This document shows positions 16,926 to 25,858 of a stretch of DNA of 64,000 nt, piece after piece. Below the pieces are notes generated by a model. It was not told the DNA's origin. It searched no databases and was given only the letters and a program-made list of their open reading frames with translations. The stretch is from Arthrobacter cheniae. Lineage in GTDB: Bacteria; Actinomycetota; Actinomycetes; Actinomycetales; Micrococcaceae. The stretch covers positions 186,001 to 250,000 of the forward strand of contig NZ_QZVT01000006.1 of assembly GCF_003602275.1 (NCBI RefSeq), given 5' to 3'. Positions within the stretch are counted from its first letter, which is position 1; each line of letters begins with the position of its first letter. A program made the position numbers and the translations under genes.

Positions 16926-18512
16926 TTACTCCCATTCGATGGTTCCCGGTGGCTTGCTCGTCACGTCGAGCACCACGCGGTTGACGCCGTCCACCTCGTT
17001 GGTGATCCGGTTGGAGATGCGTGCCAGGAGGTCGTACGGCAGCCGCGACCAGTCCGCGGTCATCGCGTCCTCGCTCGAGACGGGCCGCAGGACGATCGGG
17101 TGCCCGTACGTGCGTCCATCACCCTGGACACCTACGCTGCGGACATCGGCGAGCAGGACCACCGGCATCTGCCAGACCTCGTTGTCGAGACCGGCAGCAG
17201 TGAGCTCGGCGCGCGCGATGGCGTCGGCCTTGCGCAGGAGTTCCAGGCGCTCCTCCGTGACGTCCCCGACAATGCGGATGCCGAGCCCGGGTCCGGGGAA
17301 CGGCTGGCGCCCCACGATCTCCGCGGGCAGGCCGAGCTGGGCGCCGACGGCACGCACCTCGTCCTTGAACAGCGCGCGGAGCGGCTCGACGAGCTCGAAC
17401 TGCAGATCCTCGGGCAGGCCGCCCACATTGTGGTGGCTCTTGATGGTCGCCGCTCCCTGGCCGCCGCCGGACTCGACGACGTCGGGGTAGAGGGTTCCCT
17501 GCACCAGGAACCGGATGGGCTCGCCTTCGGCCTCGGCCTCGCGCATGATGGCGCGCTCGGCTTCCTCGAAGGCGCGGATGAACTCCCGGCCGATGATCTT
17601 GCGCTTCGTCTCCGGATCGGAGACGCCGGCGAGCGCTTCGAGGAAGCGTTTCTGCTCGTTGGCGACGTACAGCCTGACGCCCGTGGCCGCGACGAAGTCG
17701 CGCTCCACCTGCTCTGCCTCACCCTCGCGCAGCAGCCCGTGATCGACGAAGACGCAGGTGAGCTGCTCCCCCACCGCGCGCTGCACGAGCGCGGCTGCAA
17801 CAGCCGAATCGACACCACCGGACAGTCCGCAAATCACCCGCGCGTCGCCGATCTGCTCGCGGATGCGCTCGACCTGCTCCTCGAGGATGTTGCGCGTGGT
17901 CCAGTTCGGGTTCAGGCGTGCGCCCCGGAAGAGGAAGTTCTCGATGACCGCCTGGCCGTGCTGGGAGTGCTTGACCTCGGGGTGCCACTGGACTCCGTAG
18001 AGCCCCTTCTCCTCGTTCGCGAAGGCGGCGACGGGAGCGCCGGCAGTGCTGGCCAGGACGTCGAAACCCTTCGGAGCGGACTGCACGCTGTCGCCATGGC
18101 TCATCCAGGCGTTCTGGTGCTCAGGGGTTCCGGCGAGGATGGAGCGGGATGCGCCGTCGGACCGGATGTCCGTGGACCCGTACTCCCTCAGACCCGTCTT
18201 CGCGACGGTGCCGCCGAGTGCGTTGGCCATGGCCTGGAAGCCGTAGCAGATACCGAGGACCGGCACTCCGGCGTCGAACAGATCGGCCTGCACCGCGGGC
18301 GCTCCCTCCGCGTAGACGCTGGAGGGACCGCCGGACAGGATGATCGCCGAAGGGTTCTTGGCGAGGATCTCCTGAGTGCTCAGCGTATGCGGCACGATCT
18401 CGGAGTAGACATCGGCTTCGCGTACCCGCCGCGCGATCAGCTGGGCGTACTGCGCGCCGTAGTCCACGACGAGGACAGGGCGGTGTTCGGAGCTGCTGTC
18501 GGGGGTAGTCAC
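16926..18512 (-). CDS. guaA: GMP synthase (glutamine-hydrolysing)
   Basis: A 528-residue enzyme that aminates XMP to GMP. The class-I glutaminase domain carries the nucleophile in LGICYG (Cys89) and the His-Glu of QWHPEVKHS. The ATP pyrophosphatase domain has the P-loop [10 protein letters not shown], and the C-terminal dimerisation domain ends in [13 protein letters not shown], as in canonical GuaA. The GTG start at 18512 follows TATTGT by six bases, suggesting a leaderless mRNA. It lies on the same strand as the large helicase-like gene downstream, but 144 bases separate them. Confidence 0.98.
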   Translation of the reverse strand: MTTPDSSSEHRPVLVVDYGAQYAQLIARRVREADVYSEIVPHTLSTQEILAKNPSAIILSGGPSSVYAEGAPAVQADLFDAGVPVLGICYGFQAMANALGGTVAKTGLREYGSTDIRSDGASRSILAGTPEHQNAWMSHGDSVQSAPKGFDVLASTAGAPVAAFANEEKGLYGVQWHPEVKHSQHGQAVIENFLFRGARLNPNWTTRNILEEQVERIREQIGDARVICGLSGGVDSAVAAALVQRAVGEQLTCVFVDHGLLREGEAEQVERDFVAATGVRLYVANEQKRFLEALAGVSDPETKRKIIGREFIRAFEEAERAIMREAEAEGEPIRFLVQGTLYPDVVESGGGQGAATIKSHHNVGGLPEDLQFELVEPLRALFKDEVRAVGAQLGLPAEIVGRQPFPGPGLGIRIVGDVTEERLELLRKADAIARAELTAAGLDNEVWQMPVVLLADVRSVGVQGDGRTYGHPIVLRPVSSEDAMTADWSRLPYDLLARISNRITNEVDGVNRVVLDVTSKPPGTIEWE

Positions 18513-18518
18513 CCGTCA

Positions 18519-18524
18519 ACAATA
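18519..18524 (-). promoter_or_regulatory. Leaderless -10 box of guaA
   Basis: TATTGT on the minus strand ends six bases before the guaA GTG. No ribosome binding site lies between. Confidence 0.5.
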
Positions 18525-18625
18525 GTCTGCGTACTCCGGCGTCGCACATCAACGGGCGGGCGGCGGAAGCGGCAGACGGGCCCGGGCGGGTGGTGGAGGC
18601 GGCGTGCCCGCCCTGGCGGCAGCGA

Positions 18626-19114
18626 TTAGTAGCGCGGTGCCGCCTCGGGATGTGCGGCGAGGTCTTCCTCGGCCTGGTTGTGGATCCTTCTCTCCACGAA
18701 GAAGGACAACAGCGGAACGACGCCGCCGAGCGCGATGAGGACGAAGCGGCCGAACGGCCAGCGCATGAACTGCCAGAGGCGGAAGTCGGCGATCAGGTAG
18801 ACCACGTAGAGCCATCCATGCACGATCAGGACCGCCGTCGAGAGGTTGAATCCCCCCGCCGTCTCGGCGACGACCTCGGGCAGGAGCTGGAGGGGTGCTC
18901 CCCCGCCTGCGATGATCTCCGAGCCGAAACCGTACTTCGCAATCATCTCGACGACCACGAGGAGCAGCATGACTCCGGTGGCGTAGGCGAGCACCTTGTA
19001 GAACGTGAGTGCCGACCGGATCTGCGCGTGCGTGCCGCCGAACCGCCGCTTCGGCTTCCCCGTGGAAGTCGTCCCGCCTTTTCCTGCGGTCGGGCGGGGG
19101 GCTGGCTCAGTCAC
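18626..19114 (-). CDS. DUF3817 integral membrane protein
   Basis: About 162 residues with a basic N-terminus (KPKRRFGG) and about three membrane helices, starting in IRSALTFYKVLAYATGVMLL and including IVHGWLYVVYLIADF, a typical DUF3817 block. I start at the GTG at 19114, which overlaps the SURF1 stop by eight bases (GTGACTGA). A longer reading into SURF1 is arginine/proline-rich and lacks family character. The overlap implies co-translation with SURF1. The function of DUF3817 is not known. It lies just downstream of SURF1 and upstream of guaA, all on the same strand. Confidence 0.82.
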   Translation of the reverse strand: MTEPAPRPTAGKGGTTSTGKPKRRFGGTHAQIRSALTFYKVLAYATGVMLLLVVVEMIAKYGFGSEIIAGGGAPLQLLPEVVAETAGGFNLSTAVLIVHGWLYVVYLIADFRLWQFMRWPFGRFVLIALGGVVPLLSFFVERRIHNQAEEDLAAHPEAAPRY

Positions 19115-20027
19115 GGTGTGCACCGCTTTCACTAGGGGAGGGCGTCTGGGATGTCGGGCTGGTGCCGGCGAACGGCAACCCCCCGGACGAATCGGGAGTG
19201 ACGGGCGCATCGGTGCCGGTCGGGATCTCCCCTGCCTGCGCCTCCTCGGCGGCGTCGGCCGCGTCCTCGAGCGTCCGCCGGTGGTCATCAGCGACGAGGC
19301 GCCACCAGAGGAAGAAGGCGAAACCGGCGAAGACGACCCATTCGACGGCGTAGAAGATGTTCAGCCAGTTGACGGGCGTCTCCTGGGGCTGCGGCCCCAC
19401 CACCACGCGCTCCATGTCGGCGCCGAGGGGCACTGCCGAGCCACCTGCCGTCACGTCCGAGGCGACGACGAAGGCCGAGTACATGGGCGCGTCCCACAGG
19501 TTCGACAGTTCCGCGGTGGAGAGGGTGGGCACCTGTCCCTCGACGGGCCGCTGCACCACCGGGGCTTCGGGCGGCAGCAATCGTCCGACGACGGATGCCC
19601 GGCCCTGCTGCTCGGGTACGGACGACGCGTTGTCCGCCTCGGGCACCCAGCCGAGCACCAGGGGGATGACTGCGTCCTCAGGAGCGTCGGCTGCTTCTGC
19701 CGCGGCAGCGCTGTCGACGGCGAACGCCTGCACGACCCAGAGCCCCTCGTCGCCGTCGCGAAGTCGGTCCTGCACCAGGACACGCGTGTCCGGCACGAAC
19801 TCGCCGTCGAGCGAGACCATCTGGTCGGCGGTGGTGGCGTAGAGCGGGGTGAGGGGCTGAAGGACGTCGGTCAGCGGCCGCACGTCCTCCGTCGAACTGG
19901 GCGCGGGTGGAGGCTCTTCACGGGAGGAATTGAACTGCCACTGGCTGAGGAGCACGAAGACCGCGGCGATCACCATCGCGAGGATCAGCATGAGGATCCA
20001 TCGGGGCCTGAGCGCGGTCTTCAACAC
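19107..20027 (-). CDS. SURF1-family cytochrome oxidase assembly protein
   Basis: A 306-residue membrane protein with one N-terminal helix (WILMLILAMVIAAVFVLL) and one C-terminal helix (WVVFAGFAFFLWWRL) enclosing an extracytoplasmic domain, the SURF1 topology. The family motifs LSQWQF, VSLDGEFVPDTRVLVQDR and LVLGWVP are visible. The family assists haem a insertion into aa3-type oxidase. The extended acidic C-terminal tail is typical of actinobacterial members. The GTG start at 20027 follows GAGGAGT closely, and the TTG directly after it is an alternative. The DUF3817 gene overlaps the 3' end. Confidence 0.88.
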   Translation of the reverse strand: MLKTALRPRWILMLILAMVIAAVFVLLSQWQFNSSREEPPPAPSSTEDVRPLTDVLQPLTPLYATTADQMVSLDGEFVPDTRVLVQDRLRDGDEGLWVVQAFAVDSAAAAEAADAPEDAVIPLVLGWVPEADNASSVPEQQGRASVVGRLLPPEAPVVQRPVEGQVPTLSTAELSNLWDAPMYSAFVVASDVTAGGSAVPLGADMERVVVGPQPQETPVNWLNIFYAVEWVVFAGFAFFLWWRLVADDHRRTLEDAADAAEEAQAGEIPTGTDAPVTPDSSGGLPFAGTSPTSQTPSPSESGAHRD

Positions 20028-20108
20028 TCCTCAACGGTACTTCGTGCCTTTGTAGAACAGCGAATGCTGATGGTGGTGCTGGACAGGAGCGGGCAGCCGA
20101 CTCACTGA

Positions 20109-21878
20109 TTGGGACATCCCTATCACTTTGGCCCGTCGCAGTCTACGCTTGACCCTCGTGCGCTCCTTTCCCTATCCCCCGACCCTGCGCCGGACCTGCG
20201 CTCGCCCGCGCGGTACCTGCTGTGGCTCGGGGGCTTCCAGAAGGCGACACTCGCCGCGGGAATCCTCCTCGGGACCGTGTGGATGGCGTCGCAGGCTGTG
20301 ATGCCCTTCGTGCTCGGCAGGGCGATCGACGACGGCGTGATCGGCGGAGACACAGGAGCCCTGGTGGGCTGGGCCGGGGCACTTCTCGGACTCATGGTGG
20401 TCCAGGCCGTGTCCGATACCGCGACCCACCGAGCGGGAGTCAGCAACTGGATGCAGGCGGCTTTCCGGTCCGTCCGCCTGGTCGGCGACAAGATCAGCCG
20501 GACCGGTGACGCCCTGCCGACGGCGCTCTCGACGGGCGAGGTTGTGTCGACCGCCGCGTCGGACGCGTTCCGGCTCGGCGAGGTGTACGAGGTACTGACG
20601 CGCCTCGCGGGAGCAGCCGCTGCCTGGCTGGTCGTGACGGTCCTGATCTGGCAGACCTCACCCGTGCTCGGCGTCGTCGTGCTCGCGGGCGTGCCCGTCT
20701 GCTGCGGCCTCCTCCTCTTCGTGGTGAAGCCCATGCAGGCGCGGCAGCGCGAACAGCGTGAGGCCTCGGGGAAGATGACGGCCGTGGGTGCGGACACCGT
20801 CGCCGGGCTCCGCGTGCTACGCGGCATCGGCGGCGAGCACATCTTCGTGGACCGCTACCGCGTGAAGTCCGCCGCGACCCGCGACTCGGGCATCCGGGTA
20901 GCCCGCTCCCTCGCGGACCTCGAGGCCTCGCAGGTCTTCATCGCCGGGTCCTTCAGCGTGGTCTTCACCTGGGTCGGCGCGTCCCTGGTCCTGTCCGGCG
21001 ACATCACCCCCGGCGAACTCGTGGCCCTCTACGGGTTCTCCATCTTCCTGATGACACCCATCCGGGCAGCCGCCGATTCGGTGGCCCGTTTCATCCGCGC
21101 GCACGTCGGCGCGCGGAAGATCATCGCGGTGCTGTCCGTCGACGCGAACGTCTCCGAGAGCGGATCCCCTGTGCCCGCTCCCCCTGCCTGCTCGGTGCTG
21201 GTCGATGAGCGATCCGGCGTCGTCGTCGAACCCGGGCTCCTCACCGCCGTCGTCTCACGCGAGCCCGCGGAGGCCACAGAGGCCGTCACCCGCCTCGGCC
21301 GCTTCGAGGACGCCGTCCTCGAACAGGCGACCGTCCGATGGGGTGCCGCCGACCTGCGGCACGTGCCGCTGGCGGACATCCGCGCCCGGGTCGTGGTCAG
21401 CGAGGCGAGCCCGCAACTCTTCAGTGGACCGCTCCGCCGTCAGCTGGACCCCTCCGGCAGGCACGACGACGATACCCTCCTTGCAGCACTGGAAGCCGCG
21501 AGCGCGCTCGACATCCTGGACGGCCTCGACGGCGGCCTGGGCCATGAGGTCACCGAACGCGGCAGGGGCTTCTCGGGCGGGCAGCGCCAACGCCTCGTGC
21601 TCGCGCGCGCCTACCTCACCGGGGCCGAGACCCTCGTCCTGGTGGAACCGACCAGCGCCGTCGACGCCCACACGGAACAGCGGATCGCCGCACGGCTCGG
21701 TGGAACCCGACGACGGGACGGGATGACGACCGTCATCGTGACGTCGAGTCCGCTGATGCTGCGGACGATGGACCGCGTCCTTTTCCTCGAGGACGGCCGC
21801 GTGACCGCCCAAGGCAGCCACAAGGACCTCATGGCCGGCAGTACCGCCTATCGGAATGTGGTGATCCGCAGTGAGTGA
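20109..21878 (+). CDS. ABC exporter subunit with degenerate nucleotide-binding domain (5' end probably frameshifted)
   Basis: About 589 residues: a six-helix ABC exporter domain, then a nucleotide-binding domain. Walker A is absent (GLLTAVVSREPAEATEA in its place), Walker B reads LVLVEPTSAVD without its Asp, and the H-loop His is Ser, but the signature FSGGQRQR is intact. It therefore supplies only the signature half of the one working ATP site of the heterodimer. The in-frame TTG at 20109 has no ribosome binding site. A GTG at 20158 sits eight bases after a TACGCT -10 box but is out of frame by one base in a run of five Cs (20176-20180), so the natural start may be frameshifted. It overlaps the partner gene by eight bases. 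Confidence 0.82.
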   Translation: MGHPYHFGPSQSTLDPRALLSLSPDPAPDLRSPARYLLWLGGFQKATLAAGILLGTVWMASQAVMPFVLGRAIDDGVIGGDTGALVGWAGALLGLMVVQAVSDTATHRAGVSNWMQAAFRSVRLVGDKISRTGDALPTALSTGEVVSTAASDAFRLGEVYEVLTRLAGAAAAWLVVTVLIWQTSPVLGVVVLAGVPVCCGLLLFVVKPMQARQREQREASGKMTAVGADTVAGLRVLRGIGGEHIFVDRYRVKSAATRDSGIRVARSLADLEASQVFIAGSFSVVFTWVGASLVLSGDITPGELVALYGFSIFLMTPIRAAADSVARFIRAHVGARKIIAVLSVDANVSESGSPVPAPPACSVLVDERSGVVVEPGLLTAVVSREPAEATEAVTRLGRFEDAVLEQATVRWGAADLRHVPLADIRARVVVSEASPQLFSGPLRRQLDPSGRHDDDTLLAALEAASALDILDGLDGGLGHEVTERGRGFSGGQRQRLVLARAYLTGAETLVLVEPTSAVDAHTEQRIAARLGGTRRRDGMTTVIVTSSPLMLRTMDRVLFLEDGRVTAQGSHKDLMAGSTAYRNVVIRSE

Positions 21879-23616
21879 CACGGCCAAGCTTCCCGTCGCC
21901 GGGCCGAGATCGGTGCGGAACGAGGCCTCGCGGCTGATCCGCCACCACCGCCGGGGCCTCGGCGCAGTGATCGCCCTCTACGTCGGCTCCGCCATCGCAG
22001 GGCTCGCCGGGCCGCTCCTGCTCGGCCTCCTCATCGATGCGCTCGCAGGGGGGACATCGGCCGGCTTCGTTGCCGGCCTCTCCCTCGCCATGCTCGGATT
22101 CCTCGCGGTGCAGTCCGTGCTGCGCCGGTACGCCGTGCGGTCGGGCATGGTGTTCGGCGAGCGCGTGTTCGCCGAATTGCGCGAGGACTTCCTGGCGGAC
22201 GTCACCGCGCTTCCGCTGTCCACGGTCGAAAAGGCGGGGACGGGCGACCTCGTGGCCCGCACCACGAACGACATCGACGCGGTGTCCCACACCGTGCGCT
22301 TCGGCGTGCCGCAGGTCGTCGTGTCGGTGGTGACCATCATCCTGACCCTCGGCGCCGCCGTCGTCACCTCCCCCGTCCTGTCGCTCGCACTCCTCGTGGG
22401 GCTGCCGCTGCTCTGGCCCGTGACGCGCTGGTACCTCAAGCGCAGCGCGGGCGGGTACATGCGCGAGCGCGAGACCTACGCCGTCGTGAACGGGACGATC
22501 ACCGAGACCATCGAGGGCGCCCGCACCGTGGACGCACTGAGCCTGGGTGCGCTGCGCAGGAAGGACCTGGACGACGCCCTGGGCACGAGCTTCCAGGCGG
22601 AGCGCTACACGCTGTGGCTGAGGTCCATCCTGTTCCCCGCGGCCGACATCGCCTTCTGGCTGCCCGCCGCCGCCGTCCTGCTCTGGGGCGGCTGGCTCGC
22701 AGGCCAGGGCATCGTGACGCCGGGGGCGGTCGCCGCCGTCGCCCTGTTCGCGGTGCGGCTGATAGACCCCGTGGACCTGCTCATCATGTGGACTGACGAG
22801 ATCCAGGTGGGGGCCGCGTCGCTGGCACGCATCGTCGGTATCAAGGACGTCGAACCGGACCGGCAGGCGACGACGGCGGAGCCCGTCAACGAGAACATCG
22901 TCGTGTCGGGAGCGAGCTATGCCTACCGCCCGGGGCACAACGTGCTGCACTCCATCGACCTCGTACTGGTGCGCGGCGAGCGACTCGCCGTCGTCGGGCC
23001 CTCAGGCGCCGGCAAATCAACGCTGGGGCGCCTGATCGCCGGCATCCACCCGCCGACGTCGGGCTCCGTCACCGTGGGCGGCGTGCCCCTCGTGGACCGG
23101 CCGCTCGACGACCTGCGACGCGAGGTGGCCCTCGTGACGCAGGAGCACCACGTCTTCGTGGGCTCCGTGTCCGACAACGTCCGCCTCGGCCGTGCCGATG
23201 CGGTGGACGGTGAGATCAAGGACGCCCTGCGCAGCGTCGGCGCGCTCAACTGGGTTCAGCAGCTGCCCGCGGGGATGGAGACGGAGGTCGGCTCAGGTGC
23301 ACACGAGCTGACGCCCGCGCAGGCCCAGGAGCTTGCGCTGGCCCGGCTGATCCTCGCCGATCCGCACACCCTGGTACTGGACGAGGCGACGTCGCTGATC
23401 GATCCCCAGGCTGCGCGGGACCTCGAGCGCTCGCTCAACGCCGTCCTTGAGGGCCGCACCGTCATCGCCATCGCGCACCGGCTGCACACCGCGCACGACG
23501 CCGACCGCGTGGCCGTCGTCGAGGAGGGTCGGATCGCCGAACTCGGATCGCACGACGAACTGCTGGCGCTGGACGGTGCCTACGCGTCGCTCTGGAACTC
23601 GTGGCGGAGCGAATAG
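21871..23616 (+). CDS. ABC exporter subunit with functional Walker motifs (partner of preceding gene)
   Basis: A 581-residue half-transporter: six hydrophobic helices, then an NBD with intact Walker A VVGPSGAGKST, Q-loop LVTQEHH, Walker B LVLDEATSLID and H-loop AIAHR. The signature motif is replaced by LTPAQAQE. It is thus complementary to the preceding subunit, and only one composite site (Walker A/B here plus signature there) can hydrolyse ATP, as in TM287/288-type exporters. It starts at GTG 21871 inside the preceding gene (GTGAGTGA). The exported substrate is unknown. It converges on the EIIA gene 25 bases downstream. Confidence 0.9.
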   Translation: MSDTAKLPVAGPRSVRNEASRLIRHHRRGLGAVIALYVGSAIAGLAGPLLLGLLIDALAGGTSAGFVAGLSLAMLGFLAVQSVLRRYAVRSGMVFGERVFAELREDFLADVTALPLSTVEKAGTGDLVARTTNDIDAVSHTVRFGVPQVVVSVVTIILTLGAAVVTSPVLSLALLVGLPLLWPVTRWYLKRSAGGYMRERETYAVVNGTITETIEGARTVDALSLGALRRKDLDDALGTSFQAERYTLWLRSILFPAADIAFWLPAAAVLLWGGWLAGQGIVTPGAVAAVALFAVRLIDPVDLLIMWTDEIQVGAASLARIVGIKDVEPDRQATTAEPVNENIVVSGASYAYRPGHNVLHSIDLVLVRGERLAVVGPSGAGKSTLGRLIAGIHPPTSGSVTVGGVPLVDRPLDDLRREVALVTQEHHVFVGSVSDNVRLGRADAVDGEIKDALRSVGALNWVQQLPAGMETEVGSGAHELTPAQAQELALARLILADPHTLVLDEATSLIDPQAARDLERSLNAVLEGRTVIAIAHRLHTAHDADRVAVVEEGRIAELGSHDELLALDGAYASLWNSWRSE

Positions 23617-23641
23617 GGCGCTTCCTGGGACCGAGCGGGCG

Positions 23642-24133
23642 CTAGTGGTCGAAGAAGACCAGCGACGAGTTGATCAGCTCCGCGATGACCTCGGCGTCGT
23701 GTGCCCTGCGCAGCGACTCCCGGAAGTTCTCCTTGAAGAGGCTGCGGGCAATGGTCGCGAGCACCTCGAGGTGCTCCGAGAAGGACTGCGCCGGGGTCGC
23801 CATGAGCAGCACGAGCGTCGCCGGGCCGTCGACGGCCCCGAAGTCCAGGCTGTAGCCGAAGCGCGTGACGCCGACGGCTATGGACGTCTGGTTCACGTAC
23901 TCGCTCCGCGCGTGCGGCAGACCGATGCCGCCGGGCAGGCCCGTGGCCATCTGGTGCTCGCGGGAGTTGACCTGGTCGAGGAACCCCTGGAGGTCCGAGA
24001 TGCGGCCGGCCTCGTGGAGCCTGCCTGCGAGTTGGGCTGCGGCGTCGTCCTTCGAAGACGCCTCCATCTCGAGGATCACGAGATCGGGGGTGGTGAGTTC
24101 GGCGTCGTACAGCTCAGGGGACCGTTCGCTCAC
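23642..24133 (-). CDS. PTS EIIA component, fructose/mannitol (Fru) type
   Basis: A 163-residue phosphocarrier domain. The phosphorylatable histidine is in GGIGLPHARSE (His74), followed by IAVGVTRFGYSLDFGAVDG and LLMATPAQSFSEHLEVLATIARSL, the usual EIIA-2 blocks. No EIIB, EIIC, HPr or EI gene is nearby, so it is an orphan in this window. Such EIIA proteins can be regulatory (PtsN-like) or serve a distant transporter. The GTG start has AAAGG seven bases upstream. Confidence 0.88.
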   Translation of the reverse strand: MSERSPELYDAELTTPDLVILEMEASSKDDAAAQLAGRLHEAGRISDLQGFLDQVNSREHQMATGLPGGIGLPHARSEYVNQTSIAVGVTRFGYSLDFGAVDGPATLVLLMATPAQSFSEHLEVLATIARSLFKENFRESLRRAHDAEVIAELINSSLVFFDH

Positions 24134-24326
24134 AATGTGCCTTTCGAAGTTCCCACCGGCCGAGGTGGCCGGGGTAGCGGCCGCTGCGCGCCGATGACGG
24201 CCGCTGGACGCGGCCTCCCCCGGCCCTCCCAGCTTACCGGGACAGCGCCGGGCACTCCCGTCCGAGCGCTGTATGCGCCGCGGTCCGGTCGGGCGCCCGG
24301 AGGGAGCTACCGCGCCTGAACGCTGA

Positions 24327-25466
24327 TCAGTCGGTGGTCACGTAGGGCGAGAGAACCACTTCCACCCGCTGGAATTCCTTGAGGTCCGAGTAGCCGGTGG
24401 TGGCCATGGCACGGCGCAGCGCACCGATGAGGTTGGACGTGCCGTCGGTGTGGTGGGAGGGACCCCACAGCACTTCCCGGAGCGGTCCGACAGTGCCGAT
24501 GTTGACCCTGTCCCCGCGCGGCAGCTCCTGGTGGTGCGCCTCCTGGCCCCAGTGCCACCCCTTGCCGGGCGCCTCCTCGGCGCGGGCCAGCGCGGACCCC
24601 AGCATGACTGCGTCGGCGCCCATGGCAATCGCCTTGACGATGTCGCCGCTGGCGCCCATGCCACCGTCGGCGATGACATGGACATACCGGCCGCCGGACT
24701 CGTCCATGTAGTCGCGCCTTGCCCCGGCGACGTCGGAGATCGCCGAAGCGAGCGGCGAATGAATGCCGAGTGCGCGGCGCGTCGTCGTCGTCGCCCCTCC
24801 GCCGAAGCCGACGAGCACGCCTGCGGCGCCCGTCCGCATGAGGTGCAGGGCGGGCGTGTAGCCGGCGGCTCCGCCGACGATCACGGGGACGTCGAGCTCG
24901 TAGATGAACTTCTTGAGGTCGAGCGGCTGCTCGTTCTTGGACACGTGCTCGGCGGACACCGTGGTGCCGCGGATGACGAAGATGTCCACGCCGGCCGCGA
25001 GCACGGTCTTGTAGAACTGCTGGGTGCGCTGCGGCGTCAGGGATCCTGCGACCGTCACTCCGGCCTCGCGGATCTCGGCGAGGCGGCTGGTGATGAGCCC
25101 TGCCTGGATCGGTGCGTCGTAGAGCTCCTGCATGCGCCGCGTCACGGCCGGGCTGAAGTTCTCCGTGCTGAGGTCCGCGATCTCGTCGAGGACCGGCTGC
25201 GGATCCTCGTAGCGTGTCCACAGCCCTTCGAGGTTGAGGACACCCAGACCCCCGAGCCGGCCCATGGCGATGACGGTGGCCGGGGACATCGCCGAGTCCA
25301 TGGGCGCGGCGACGACGGGCATCTCGAACTGGTAGGCGTCGATCTGCCAGCTCACCGAGACGTCGAGCGGGTCCCTGGTGCGCCGGGAGGGCACCACCGC
25401 GACGTCATCCAGCGAATAAGCCCTGCGTCCGCGCTTGCCTCGGCCGATCTCGATCTCGTAAGTCAC
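24327..25466 (-). CDS. guaB3: GuaB3-type IMP dehydrogenase-related protein
   Basis: A 379-residue TIM-barrel protein of the IMPDH/GMPR family, matching actinobacterial GuaB3: GRGKRGRRAYSLDDVAVVPS at the N-terminus, APMDSAMSPATVIAMGRLGGLGVLNLEGLW, and IADGGMGASGDIVKAIAMGADAVMLGS. It has no CBS insertion. The catalytic loop reads GFGGGATTTT where IMPDH has GPGSICTTR, so the nucleophilic Cys appears to be Ala. It cannot be assumed to be an IMPDH; reductase, regulatory or other roles are possible. The GTG start follows TAACCT by six bases (leaderless). Confidence 0.88.
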   Translation of the reverse strand: MTYEIEIGRGKRGRRAYSLDDVAVVPSRRTRDPLDVSVSWQIDAYQFEMPVVAAPMDSAMSPATVIAMGRLGGLGVLNLEGLWTRYEDPQPVLDEIADLSTENFSPAVTRRMQELYDAPIQAGLITSRLAEIREAGVTVAGSLTPQRTQQFYKTVLAAGVDIFVIRGTTVSAEHVSKNEQPLDLKKFIYELDVPVIVGGAAGYTPALHLMRTGAAGVLVGFGGGATTTTRRALGIHSPLASAISDVAGARRDYMDESGGRYVHVIADGGMGASGDIVKAIAMGADAVMLGSALARAEEAPGKGWHWGQEAHHQELPRGDRVNIGTVGPLREVLWGPSHHTDGTSNLIGALRRAMATTGYSDLKEFQRVEVVLSPYVTTD

Positions 25467-25804
25467 TGCTCTAGGTTAGCCCAGCGCGGGTCGCCCACCG
25501 GCGGCGGCACCGGCGGCGGCACAGGCGGCGGCACAGGCGGCGGCACAGGCGGCGGATCGGGCGGCGGCGGATCGGGCGGCGGCGGATCGGGCGGCGGCTC
25601 CGGCCGTGGATCGGGCGGCGGCTCACGACGAGCGTCCGGACCGTGTTGCCGTCGCGGTGAGCTCGGCGGTCTCGGATCGCGTGTGCGGTAAGCAGCCCTC
25701 TCGATCTTCCGATGCGAGATGGCTTTCCTCGCGGACACCGCATCGGCTGCCCTCCTCCCCTGAACGAGGGCGAAAGAATATGTTGCCAATGTCGACAAAT
25801 CCAT
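25463..25804 (-). CDS. Possible proline-rich small protein (doubtful)
   Basis: An open frame of 113 codons whose second half is pure proline with Asp, Val and Arg (PPPDPPPPDPPP, then PPPVPPPVPPPV), produced by the 12-base tandem repeat. It ends GTGA-overlapped with guaB3. No ribosome binding site precedes the ATG at 25804, and the N-terminal half matches nothing I recognise. It could be a disordered proline-rich protein or only a by-product of the repeat. The region 25467-25959 has no other gene; it holds the repeat, the guaB3 promoter and a palindrome before the ThuA gene. Confidence 0.2.
   Translation of the reverse strand: MDLSTLATYSFALVQGRRAADAVSARKAISHRKIERAAYRTRDPRPPSSPRRQHGPDARREPPPDPRPEPPPDPPPPDPPPPDPPPVPPPVPPPVPPPVPPPVGDPRWANLEQ
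25473..25478 (-). promoter_or_regulatory. Leaderless -10 box of guaB3
   Basis: TAACCT on the minus strand ends six bases before the guaB3 GTG, with no ribosome binding site between them. This also argues against guaB3 depending on the overlapping proline-rich reading frame. Confidence 0.5.
25500..25625. repeat. GC-rich 12/15-bp tandem repeat
   Basis: Ten head-to-tail units of a GGCGGCGG core: four units ending CACC/CACA, one GGCGGCGGATCG, two 15-base GGCGGCGGCGGATCG, then GGCGGCGGCTCC, a diverged GGCCGTGGATCG and GGCGGCGGCTCA. The dense GG runs on the plus strand could form G-quadruplexes. The array abuts the guaB3 promoter. Unit-length changes are multiples of three, so the proline-rich frame is kept on the minus strand. 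Confidence 0.9.
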
Positions 25805-25858
25805 GGCTTGTCAGGCGGATCCTGTGTTTACTGAGGGTTAAGTCGTCGGCCCGTCGAC

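Noticed and set aside
25500-25625. CRISPR-like array
   Set aside because: Units are 12-15 bp with no unique spacers; it is a simple tandem repeat.
25500-25625. Natural GGGGS-like linker protein on the plus strand
   Set aside because: The Gly/Ser/Thr frame comes from the repeat, is antisense to guaB3 at its start, and has no start or ribosome binding site of its own.
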